NCBI RefSeq assembly: GCF_900115005.1
Contig: NZ_FOUY01000032.1
Coordinates: 1-64,000, forward strand
Source: Pseudonocardia ammonioxydans
GTDB lineage: Bacteria > Actinomycetota > Actinomycetes > Mycobacteriales > Pseudonocardiaceae
Length of the DNA stretch: 64,000 nucleotides
Reading direction: 5' to 3'
This document shows, piece after piece, positions 23,483 to 30,523 of this stretch. A program made the position numbers and the translations under genes. Numbering within the stretch: position 1 is the stretch's first letter; the number at the start of each line of letters is the position of its first letter. A model generated the notes under the pieces. It saw only the letters and a list, made by a program, of their open reading frames with translations, was not told the DNA's origin and did no database searches.

Positions 23483-23963
23483 CCGATCGGCACGTTGCCG
23501 CCCGCAGCAGGGCGTTGCCGTGCATCTCGGCGACAGTGCAGTGTCGATCAGCACGGTGCAGCCCGTGCCGGGGCGTCAGCGTGCAGCTCGGCCGCCGTCG
23601 CCGGGTCGATCAGCACGCTGTGGTCCGTGACGGGGCATCGGCGTGCATCTCGAGTGTGACCGGACGTCGAGCAGCGCAGTGTCGCCCCGAGGTCGCGGTG
23701 CCGCTCGCGACAGGTCCCGCGAATGCACAGCCGCGTGCCCTGCGGCGGGCGCCCCGCCCACACTCCGGCGGGGCGCTACCGTGCTTCTCGGCGACCCCGC
23801 ACTGTTGATCAGCACGTTGCCGCCCGGGGTAGGGCGCTGCCGTGCGTCTCGGCGGCCTTCGCAGTGCCGATCAGCACGGTGCAGCCCCTGTCGGGACCTC
23901 GGCGTGCATATCGGAGCTGCCGCGATGTCGATCAGCACGATCGCGCCCGGCGCCGGCGGCGGG
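23483..23963. repeat. Seven-unit 61-62-bp tandem repeat array
   Basis: Units begin YCGATCAGCACG or close variants at 23483, 23544, 23606, 23667, 23805, 23867 and 23928. Spacing is 61, 62, 61, 138, 62 and 61, the 138 being one unit plus about 77 extra bases. Within each unit CCGTGCATCTCGGCG recurs near position 35-50. The last unit is cut short by the stop of the SRPBCC gene at 23964. There are no unique spacers and no convincing coding frame on either strand. The whole 519-base gap between 23445 and 23963 is occupied by this array. Confidence 0.85.
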
Positions 23964-24452
23964 TCAGGCGCGGGCCGGGGTGCGCGGCGCGTAGTGCCCC
24001 GGCCCGGCCAGCGGCCGATCGGTCTCCAGCAGCGTCTTCAGCGCCGCGAGGATCGCCGGCCAGCCCTCGCCGACGTCGCGGATGTCCTGCTCGCCCTGCT
24101 CGTCGGCGGTGAACCCGGTGTGCAGGACCTGCAGCTTCACGGCCTCGTCGCCGAACGGGGAGATCGTGAAATCGACGACCGTCGGCGGTCGCCCGGCGGC
24201 CTCCTCGGCCCGCCCGGTGAAGGTGTAGGACAACCGGTGCGGCGGCTCGACGGCGAGGATCTTCCCGATGAAGTCCTCGCGGTCCGGGTGGACGGCTTCG
24301 AGCGGGCTGCCGACCTGCCAGTCGGAGGTCAGCTCGGCACCGCCCCAGTACTGCATGGTGAACTCGGGCGTGGTGAGCGCGCGGAACACCTGCTCGGCAG
24401 TGCTGCGGATGTAGGTCGTGTAGACGTAGCTGCGGTCATTCGTCGAGGTCAT
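23964..24452 (-). CDS. SRPBCC (AHSA1-like) domain protein
   Basis: A 162-residue START/AHSA1-type protein: YVYTTYIRSTAEQVFRALTT, EFTMQYWGGAELTSDWQVGS, VEPPHRLSYTFTG, TVVDFTISPFGDEAVKLQVL and GWPAILAALKTLLET. Such proteins bind hydrophobic ligands and are often co-expressed with ArsR-like regulators. Its start overlaps the arsR-like gene by 17 bases, and its stop abuts the 61-bp repeat array. Confidence 0.85.
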   Translation of the reverse strand: MTSTNDRSYVYTTYIRSTAEQVFRALTTPEFTMQYWGGAELTSDWQVGSPLEAVHPDREDFIGKILAVEPPHRLSYTFTGRAEEAAGRPPTVVDFTISPFGDEAVKLQVLHTGFTADEQGEQDIRDVGEGWPAILAALKTLLETDRPLAGPGHYAPRTPARA

Positions 24453-24768
24453 CGCGGTCCTCCAGCGCGGCGCGCAGGGTGGTGATCGCCTGCACCCGGC
24501 TGCGCTCGAACTTCCCGATCCACCGGTCGTGGATCTCCTGGATGGGCACCGGGTCGAGATGGTGGAGCTTCTCCCGGCCGCGGCGGACGGCGGACACGAG
24601 CCCGGCCGACTCCAGCTGGGCCAGGTGCTTGGAGACGGCCTGCCGGCTCATCCCCATCCCCTCGCACAGCTCGCCGAGCGTCTGCCCGCCGCGTTCGTGC
24701 AACCGGTCGAGGACGCGCCGCCGGGTCGGGTCGGCGAGGGCCCGGAAGACGGCGTCGACGTCGGTCAC
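24436..24768 (-). CDS. ArsR-family regulator
   Basis: A 110-residue winged-helix protein: VDAVFRALADPTRRRVLDRL, ERGGQTLGELCEGMGMSRQA, VSKHLAQLESAGLVSAVRRG and REKLHHLDPVPIQEIHDRWI. It belongs to the metal-independent ArsR subgroup paired with SRPBCC proteins. GTG 24768 is the start that begins at the fold; the perfect palindrome at 24781-24796 lies 13 bases upstream and should be its operator. Confidence 0.85.
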   Translation of the reverse strand: MTDVDAVFRALADPTRRRVLDRLHERGGQTLGELCEGMGMSRQAVSKHLAQLESAGLVSAVRRGREKLHHLDPVPIQEIHDRWIGKFERSRVQAITTLRAALEDRDDLDE

Positions 24769-24776
24769 GCCGGCAA

Positions 24777-25283
24777 TTATGCAACCAATTGGTTGCTCGT
24801 CAAGCGCCGGATCCGTCCCCACGGCTTCTCGCTCGACAGCACCGAGGCGCTCAGCAGCATGACCTGGTGCAGGACCGAGCTGGTGACCAGCGGCCACAGC
24901 AGTGACGGGTCCTGCGCGGCGGCGTCGATCCAGCCCGTGTTCAGCACGACCGAACCGACGATCATGGCCAGCGCCAGCACCGTCTTCACGACCACCCAGT
25001 AGTGGCGGAACAGTCCCCACGCCGTCCCGAGCCCCAGCGCCGCCCCGGTCAGCACCGTGCCGACCGCGAAGATCGGGATGATCCCGCCGCCGACCACGGC
25101 CATGGCCGGCGCGACGAACGCCGCGCCGGCCCCCTGCACCAGCGCGGCAGCCGGGAGCACCAGCATCACCGCGGACAGCCCGGTCCAGCCGACCGCCAGC
25201 ACGACGTGCGTGCTGCGTACCCAGGACCGGGCCGTCCGCCCGAGCCGGCGCACGGGTGCGGCCCGGCCGGCGACGGTGGTCAT
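24777..25283 (-). CDS. Small membrane protein (DUF2269-like)
   Basis: A 168-residue protein with four hydrophobic spans: VLAVGWTGLSAVMLVLPAAA, FVAPAMAVVGGGIIPIFAVG, LTGAALGLGTAWGLFRHYWV and VVKTVLALAMIVGSVVLNTG, then a polar tail. The HYWVVVKTVLAL element is typical of DUF2269-type membrane proteins as I recall them. It overlaps the upstream DUF1707 gene by 4 bases and ends inside the ArsR operator 8 bases before the arsR-like start, so all four genes could be one operon. Confidence 0.7.
   Translation of the reverse strand: MTTVAGRAAPVRRLGRTARSWVRSTHVVLAVGWTGLSAVMLVLPAAALVQGAGAAFVAPAMAVVGGGIIPIFAVGTVLTGAALGLGTAWGLFRHYWVVVKTVLALAMIVGSVVLNTGWIDAAAQDPSLLWPLVTSSVLHQVMLLSASVLSSEKPWGRIRRLTSNQLVA
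24781..24796. promoter_or_regulatory. Perfect palindromic ArsR operator
   Basis: GCAACCAATTGGTTGC is a 16-base perfect palindrome just upstream of the arsR-like start. On the minus strand the same bases also encode the final residues (SNQLVA) of the upstream membrane protein, whose stop is at 24777. Confidence 0.8.
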
Positions 25284-25930
25284 CGCAGCTCGTCCGGCAC
25301 GGCGTCGTCCGGTGACGGCTCGCGCTCGGCCCGTCGCGAGTGGACGAACAGGATCAGTCCGAGCCAGAACGCCGGCCCGATCGGCATGAACAACGGCGCC
25401 GGCCCGAACACGGCCGCCGTCAGCAGGAACAGCAGGACGGCCGCGGTGACGCCGGCGTGCACGCCGAGGATCCGCCGGGCCCGTGGGGTGAGCGGCCCGC
25501 GCGGTGGACGGCGCGGCCGCGGCGGGGTGGGCAGGCCGGACAGTAGGGGGACGAGTTCGGCGCGGGTGCGTGCGGCGTACGCGGCGGCCTGGCGCTCGTC
25601 GGCCTCGTCGAGGGTCAGCCGGCCCTCGGCGGCCGCCTCGCGGATCCGGTTCGTGACGTGCTCGCGCTCGGAGTCCGACGCGAGCACCGCGTCGTCGCCG
25701 GGCGGGACCGTCCGCCGCTCCGGGACCGCGGTGGCGATCGGATCGGTCATGGCCGCCACGGTGGGCCGCGCGGACGCAGCAGGGTCGGTGTCGGCCCGGT
25801 CGGTGTCGGCCCGGCTGGTGTCGCCGCGGACAGTGTCGGTCTCGTCGGTACCGCGCCGAACGCCGTCGGCTCGTGCGGCGGTGGTCGGGTCGGTGTCGGT
25901 CCGGTGGGTGGTCTCGGGTGTCGTCGTCAT
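25280..25930 (-). CDS. DUF1707 and 2TM protein with Thr/Asp-rich N-terminus
   Basis: A 216-residue protein. Residues 1-60 are low-complexity, with repeats around RADTDRADTDP and GTDETDTVRGDTS, from a GTGTCGGCCCGGTCG direct repeat in the DNA. Residues 85-130 are DUF1707 (LASDSEREHVTNRIREAAAE, GRLTLDEADERQAAAYAART). Two membrane spans follow (VHAGVTAAVLLFLLTAAVFG, MPIGPAFWLGLILFVH). ATG at 25747 (MTDPIA) could be the true start, removing the repeats. Related to the protein at 13484-13900. Confidence 0.7.
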   Translation of the reverse strand: MTTTPETTHRTDTDPTTAARADGVRRGTDETDTVRGDTSRADTDRADTDPAASARPTVAAMTDPIATAVPERRTVPPGDDAVLASDSEREHVTNRIREAAAEGRLTLDEADERQAAAYAARTRAELVPLLSGLPTPPRPRRPPRGPLTPRARRILGVHAGVTAAVLLFLLTAAVFGPAPLFMPIGPAFWLGLILFVHSRRAEREPSPDDAVPDELR

Positions 25931-26124
25931 GCCGTCGAGCGTGTCCGCCCGGACCTGCCCGGCGCGTCCGTCCGCGGTCGCCGATCCCGCTGCCGCCCGG
26001 ATGGCAGCACGGCACCCCGGCGTACTCCCCGGGGCGTACGTGACCGGCCTCCCCGCGGAGGGCGCTCGGTGTCGGTGTCCCGGTCTACCGTGACGCCCGT
26101 GCTCACCGACCGGCGTCCGGGCTG

Positions 26125-27348
26125 GTGGGGCGGGTCGTGCGAACCCTCGTCCTGCCGGCGGTCGTCGCGCTGCTCACCGCGGGCGGCACCGCGTTCGCCC
26201 AGGGCCGCCGCTGGGGCCCGCCGGACGCGGTGCCACCGGCCGGGATCCCGCTCGACGGCGTGGCCGTCGCGCTGCTGGCGATCGGGCCGCTCGCGCTGGT
26301 GTTCCGCCGGGCGAACCGGGTTGCGGCTCTGGCGGTGACGGCCGGCGCCGCCGTCGTCTACCTGGGGCTCGGCTATCCGCCGACGGGCCCGGTCGGGCTC
26401 GCGGTCGCCGTCACGATCGTGTCCACCGTCGCCGCGGGGCGCCACCACCGGGCGCTCGTGGTGGTGGTCGCGGCGGCCGTCGTGCTGCTCGGCTGGATGC
26501 TGCTGTCCGGGCGGGAGGTGCCGTGGGCGGCGACCGGCCCGGTGCTGGCCTGGCTGGCCGCGCTGTTCGCCGTCGGTGCGCTGTGGCGGGTCCGCCGGGA
26601 GCGGATCGAGCAGGCCCGCCGTGCGGCCGAGGAGGAACGGCGTCGCCGTGCCGGGGAGGAGCGGCTGCGGATCGCCCAGGAACTGCACGACGTCCTCGGT
26701 CACCACGTCTCCCTGATCAACGTGCAGGCGGGGGTGGCGCTGTTCCTGATGGACGACGACCCGGAGCAGGCCCGCACCGCCCTCACCGAGATCAAGCGGG
26801 CCAGCCGTGACCTGCTCCGCGAGATGCGCTCCACCCTGGGCGTGCTGCGGGGGGTGGACGAGCAGGCGCCGCGGCTGCCCACACCGGGCCTGGACCGCCT
26901 CGACGCGTTGCTCGACGAGGTCCGGGCGGCCGGGCTGCCGGTGCGGCGCCGGACCGACGGTGCGCCGTGGCCGCTGCCGACGGGCGTGGACCTGGCGGCG
27001 TACCGGATCGTGCAGGAGTCGCTGACCAACACCCGCCGGCACGCGGGGGCGGCGGCCGCCGTCGTCACCCTGCGGTACACCCCGGACGGGCTGGAGCTGA
27101 CCGTGGACGACGACGGGGCAGGCCCGGCCGGGGAGACCGTCGACGGCACCGGGCTGACCGGCATGCGGGAGCGCGCCCGCTCGGCGGGCGGCACCCTGGA
27201 TGCGGGCCCCGGACCGGAGCAGGGGTTCCGGGTGCGCGCGTGGCTGCCGGTGTCCGGGCCTGTGTCCGGGCCCGGGAACGGACACGAGGAGACGGAACCG
27301 GCCCCGCCCCGCGCGACGGCCCCGGAGAACGGGAGGGTGGACCGGTGA
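26125..27348 (+). CDS. Sensor histidine kinase, NarL/DesK-like
   Basis: A 407-residue membrane kinase: about five hydrophobic spans in residues 1-150, a charged coiled coil (RRERIEQARRAAEEERRRRA), the HisKA_3 box with the phospho-His (RIAQELHDVLGHHVSLINVQ), and an HATPase domain (RIVQESLTNTRRHAGAAAAV, VDDDGAGPAGETVDGTGLTG). No extracytoplasmic sensor domain is visible. The start is uncertain: GTG 26125 is in frame, but a leaderless-type promoter (TACCGT plus 7 bases) points to GTG 26099, which is in another frame. Its stop overlaps the response regulator start by 4 bases. Confidence 0.8.
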   Translation: MGRVVRTLVLPAVVALLTAGGTAFAQGRRWGPPDAVPPAGIPLDGVAVALLAIGPLALVFRRANRVAALAVTAGAAVVYLGLGYPPTGPVGLAVAVTIVSTVAAGRHHRALVVVVAAAVVLLGWMLLSGREVPWAATGPVLAWLAALFAVGALWRVRRERIEQARRAAEEERRRRAGEERLRIAQELHDVLGHHVSLINVQAGVALFLMDDDPEQARTALTEIKRASRDLLREMRSTLGVLRGVDEQAPRLPTPGLDRLDALLDEVRAAGLPVRRRTDGAPWPLPTGVDLAAYRIVQESLTNTRRHAGAAAAVVTLRYTPDGLELTVDDDGAGPAGETVDGTGLTGMRERARSAGGTLDAGPGPEQGFRVRAWLPVSGPVSGPGNGHEETEPAPPRATAPENGRVDR

Positions 27349-28034
27349 TCCGTGTGCTGCTCGCCGACGACCAGGCGCTGGTCCGGTCCGGGTTCCGGGC
27401 GCTGCTCGGCTCCCAGTCCGATCTCGAGGTCGTCGCCGAGGCCGCCGACGGCGCCGAGGCCGTCGCCGCGGCCCGCCGGCACGCGCCGGACGTGGTGCTC
27501 ATGGACATCCGGATGCCGGGCACCGACGGGCTCACCGCCACCCGGGAGATCACCGACGATCCCGCCCTGAACGGCACGAAGGTCGTCGTGCTGACCACCT
27601 TCACCGACGACTCGTACGTGTTCGACGCGATCCGGGGCGGTGCGAGCGGGTTCCTGGTGAAGGATTCCGAACCGGCCGACCTGATCCACGCCATCCGGGT
27701 GGTGCACGGCGGTGAGGCGCTGCTCGCGCCGGGTGTCACCCGCACGCTGATCGCCGAGTTCGCGGCCCGCTCCCGGGGTGGCCCACCCGGCTCGACCCGG
27801 CTGGACGTGCTCACCGACCGGGAACGCGAGGTCCTCGCCGAGGTGGCCGCGGGCCTGTCCAACGACGAGATCGCCGCCCGCCTGCACATGAGCCCGACCA
27901 CGGCGAAGACGCACGTCAGCCGCACGATGACCAAGCTGGACGCCCGGGACCGTGCCCAGCTGGTGGTGCTGGCCTACGAGTCCGGCCTGGTCCGGCCGGG
28001 CTGGACCGGACGGGTGGGAGGATCCGGCGGGTGA
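27345..28034 (+). CDS. NarL/FixJ-type response regulator
   Basis: A 229-residue protein: receiver domain IRVLLADDQALVRSGFRALL, phospho-Asp in DVVLMDIRMPGTDG, VVVLTTFTDDSYVFDAIRGG and the Lys of GFLVKDSEP; then a LuxR-type HTH (LTDREREVLAEVAAGLSNDE, AARLHMSPTTAKTHVSRTMT). GTG 27345 overlaps the kinase stop (GTGA), and its own stop overlaps the aroQ start, so the three are translationally coupled. Confidence 0.88.
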   Translation: MIRVLLADDQALVRSGFRALLGSQSDLEVVAEAADGAEAVAAARRHAPDVVLMDIRMPGTDGLTATREITDDPALNGTKVVVLTTFTDDSYVFDAIRGGASGFLVKDSEPADLIHAIRVVHGGEALLAPGVTRTLIAEFAARSRGGPPGSTRLDVLTDREREVLAEVAAGLSNDEIAARLHMSPTTAKTHVSRTMTKLDARDRAQLVVLAYESGLVRPGWTGRVGGSGG

Positions 28035-28495
28035 CGACCGTCTTCGTGTTCAACGGCCCGAACCTCAACCTGCTCGGCACCCGCAAGCCCGAGGTGTACG
28101 GCACCACGGTGCTCGCCGACGTCGAGGCGATGTGCCGGGACTCCGCCGCGGCGCACGGCCTCGACCTGGACTTCCGGCAGACCAACCACGAGGGCGCGCT
28201 GGTCGACTGGATCCACGAGGCCGGGGCGGCGGTGAAGCGGGGCGACGCGCTCGGTCTCGTGCTGAACGCGGCCGCCTACACCCACACCTCGGTCGCACTG
28301 CACGACGCGATCGAGGGCGCGGAACTCCCCACCGTCGAGGTGCACATCTCCAACGTGCACGGCCGGGAGACGTTCCGGCACCACTCGTACGTCTCCCCGG
28401 TGGCAGCCGGGATCGTGGTCGGGTTCGGGGTCGACGGCTACGCCCTGGCGATCGACGGGCTCGTCCGGAGGTTCCGGCCGCTCCGCTCGGTCTGA
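28031..28495 (+). CDS. aroQ: 3-dehydroquinate dehydratase, type II
   Basis: A 154-residue enzyme. FVFNGPNLNLLGTRKPEVYG (with the catalytic Tyr near 23), RQTNHEGALVDWIHEAG, GLVLNAAAYTHTSVALHDAI, PTVEVHISNVHGRETFRHHS and the closing GYALAIDGL are the type II dehydroquinase signatures. It dehydrates 3-dehydroquinate in the shikimate pathway. Starting with GTG overlapping the response regulator stop is unusual for aroQ and suggests it is expressed from the kinase promoter. Confidence 0.92.
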   Translation: MTTVFVFNGPNLNLLGTRKPEVYGTTVLADVEAMCRDSAAAHGLDLDFRQTNHEGALVDWIHEAGAAVKRGDALGLVLNAAAYTHTSVALHDAIEGAELPTVEVHISNVHGRETFRHHSYVSPVAAGIVVGFGVDGYALAIDGLVRRFRPLRSV

Positions 28496-28522
28496 CGGCG
28501 GCCACGGCCGGAACACCCGGGC

Positions 28523-28831
28523 CTATCCCGCGCGGTTCGCGGGGTCGTTCGGCGGCTCGGCACGCTCAGTGTCGGCGTTCCAGCTCCGGGCGAGCGCGCC
28601 GATCTTCTCGGTGAAGTCCTGCGCGGCCACCGGCGGTTCCTCGGCCCGCCCGGCGGCGGCACCGATCAGGAACGCTGTGCGGCCGGCCGCCGCGGGACCG
28701 ACCCGGTCGGCGACGAGCTCGGTGATCCGTGCGACGGCGTCGAGCCCTTGGCTGCTCTCGACCGTCCCGTGCAGGCCGAGCTCCCGCTCGACCGCGTCCA
28801 ACCAGGTCTCGATCTGCTCGTGGGTTGCCAT
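28523..28831 (-). CDS. DUF6457 protein
   Basis: A 102-residue helical protein: MATHEQIETWLDAVERELGL, SQGLDAVARITELVADRVGP, AAGRTAFLIGAAAGRAEEPP, AAQDFTEKIGALARSWN. This matches the small domain (DUF6457) found alone or fused to MobA-like molybdopterin guanylyltransferases in actinobacteria, an assignment from memory. A molybdenum-cofactor link would suit the YdeP-like molybdoenzyme at 42114, but no mo-co gene is adjacent. Confidence 0.65.
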   Translation of the reverse strand: MATHEQIETWLDAVERELGLHGTVESSQGLDAVARITELVADRVGPAAAGRTAFLIGAAAGRAEEPPVAAQDFTEKIGALARSWNADTERAEPPNDPANRAG

Positions 28832-28915
28832 ACGGACCGGGTTCCCACGATCCGCCGTCCCACTCGTCACCGGACCGCCGCGCACCCCTCGTGCACGGCG
28901 GTCCGGGAGGTCCGG

Positions 28916-29323
28916 TCAGCCCCCGATGGCCGACGGGTCCATCCAGACGAACTCCCAGCGGTGCCCGTCCGGGTCGTCGACGCTGCGGCCGTACATGAAG
29001 CCGTGGTCCTGGGTGTCGCCACCCTGGCTGCCGCCGGCGGCCAGACCGGCGTCGGCGAGCCGGTCGACCTCCTCGCGGCTGTCGGCGCTCAGCGCGTTGA
29101 TCACCTCGCGTGCGGTGCCCGGCGCGGCGACCGAGCCCTGCGTGGTGAACTCGGTGAACCGCTTCTCCGTCATGACCATGGCCACGATCGCGTCGCTGAC
29201 GACGAACGACGCCGTCTGCTCGTCGGAGAACTGCTCGTTGAGGGTGAAGCCGAGGCCCGAGTAGAACGCCTTGGCGACGTCGAGGTCGGCGACCGGCAGG
29301 TTCACGAAGATCATCTTCGGCAT
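28916..29323 (-). CDS. VOC (glyoxalase-fold) family protein
   Basis: A 135-residue protein. MIFVNLPVADLDVAKAFYSG, LGFTLNEQFSDEQTASFVVS, and the C-terminal MYGRSVDDPDGHRWEFVWMD give the paired beta-alpha-beta-beta-beta modules of the VOC fold with D..G..WE metal-site residues. It resembles PhnB/lactoylglutathione-lyase-like proteins. Function unknown. It is divergent from the Gfo/Idh gene at 29451. Confidence 0.83.
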   Translation of the reverse strand: MPKMIFVNLPVADLDVAKAFYSGLGFTLNEQFSDEQTASFVVSDAIVAMVMTEKRFTEFTTQGSVAAPGTAREVINALSADSREEVDRLADAGLAAGGSQGGDTQDHGFMYGRSVDDPDGHRWEFVWMDPSAIGG

Positions 29324-29450
29324 CGCGGGCTCCTGGTTCCGTCGGTGCACCGGGCTCTCCGGCGCCGTTCGAGAGGGGAGACCGCGGGCATCCGCGGAAC
29401 TCATCGCCCACCCGGGAATCCAGCCCCGGCGTCGGGCAGGATCAGCCGCC

Positions 29451-30440
29451 ATGACCGTGAAGTGGGGAGTCATCGGACCGGGCCGGATCGCCGACAGCGT
29501 CGTGCCGGACTTCGCGCACGTCCCGGACGCCGAGCTGGTCGCCGTCGCCTCCCGGTCCGCGGAGCGCGGCGCGGCCTTCGCGGCGAAGCACGGCATCGGG
29601 CGCGTGCACACCGGCTACCGGGCGATCCTCGAGGACCCGGAGGTCGACGTGCTCTACGTCGCGACCCCGCACCCGCAGCACCGCGGGATCGCCCTGGCCG
29701 CCCTGGCAGCCGGCAAGGCGATCATGGTGGAGAAGTCGTTCACGGTGAGCTCGGTGGCCACCCGGGAGGTCGCGACGGCCGCGCGCCGGCACGGGGTCTT
29801 CGCGATGGAGGCCATGTGGACGCGGTTCTTCCCGGCCGTCGTCCGCCTCCGCGAACTGGTGGCCGAGGGGGCGATCGGTGAGCTCCGCTCGGTGCAGGCC
29901 GACCTCGGCGTCCGCAACCGGACGGCGCCCGACGACCGCTTCTACTCCGCCGAGCTCGGCGGCGGCGCGCTGTTCGACCTCGGCGTCTACGTGATCTCGT
30001 TCGCCCAGATGCTGCTCGGCGCCCCGTCGACGGTCGCCGCGGCCGGTGCGCTCGCGCCGTCCGGGGTGGACCTGGAGGAGTCGATCGTGCTCGGCTGGCC
30101 CGACGGGCGCAGCGCCGCGCTGCAGGTCAGCCTGCAGTGCGCGATGCCCGGCTCGGCCCGGGTGATCGGCACCGAGGGCTGGATCGAGGTGCCGCCGCGC
30201 TTCCACCACCCGGACCGGATCGTGCTGCACCGGCACGGCGCCGACCCCGAGGAGATCGTGCTCCCGGCGACCGGGCGCGGCTACGCCCACGAGCTCGCCG
30301 AGGTCACGCACCGGGTCGCCGCCGGGGAGGTGGAGAGCCCGGTGATGCCGCTGGCCGACACGGTCGCCGTCCAGGACGTGATGGCCGCGGTCGCCGACCG
30401 GATCGGGATGATCCCGGAGGAGGGACCGGCCACCCTGTGA
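29451..30440 (+). CDS. Gfo/Idh/MocA family oxidoreductase
   Basis: A 329-residue NAD(P)-dependent dehydrogenase: KWGVIGPGRIADSVVPDFAH (Rossmann GxGxxA variant), DVLYVATPHPQHRGIALAAL, KAIMVEKSFTVSSVATREVA (catalytic Lys in EKS), FAMEAMWTRFFPAVVRLREL and DLGVYVISFAQMLLGAPSTV (the D.G.Y element). The MEAMWTRF segment is characteristic of the dihydrodiol-dehydrogenase-like branch. Substrate probably a sugar or cyclitol; not determinable. Confidence 0.85.
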   Translation: MTVKWGVIGPGRIADSVVPDFAHVPDAELVAVASRSAERGAAFAAKHGIGRVHTGYRAILEDPEVDVLYVATPHPQHRGIALAALAAGKAIMVEKSFTVSSVATREVATAARRHGVFAMEAMWTRFFPAVVRLRELVAEGAIGELRSVQADLGVRNRTAPDDRFYSAELGGGALFDLGVYVISFAQMLLGAPSTVAAAGALAPSGVDLEESIVLGWPDGRSAALQVSLQCAMPGSARVIGTEGWIEVPPRFHHPDRIVLHRHGADPEEIVLPATGRGYAHELAEVTHRVAAGEVESPVMPLADTVAVQDVMAAVADRIGMIPEEGPATL

Positions 30441-30465
30441 GGTGGTCGCAATCCGGTGAAGTGTG

Positions 30466-30510
30466 AGCTACTGATCGGTAGCTTGCTCTTTACCTGGCGC
30501 AACGTCAGGT
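30466..30510. promoter_or_regulatory. Two inverted repeats upstream of POT transporter
   Basis: AGCTAC-N6-GTAGCT (30466-30483) and ACCTG-N9-CAGGT (30492-30510) lie within 60 bases of the GTG at 30524. They are candidate operators; no regulator gene is adjacent. Confidence 0.45.
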
Positions 30511-30523
30511 GTAGACCGGGCCG

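Noticed and set aside
23515-23938. Open frames on both strands through the 61-bp repeat array
   Set aside because: Composition (Cys/Arg/Pro rich, no domain) and agreement with repeat period show they are by-products of the repeat.
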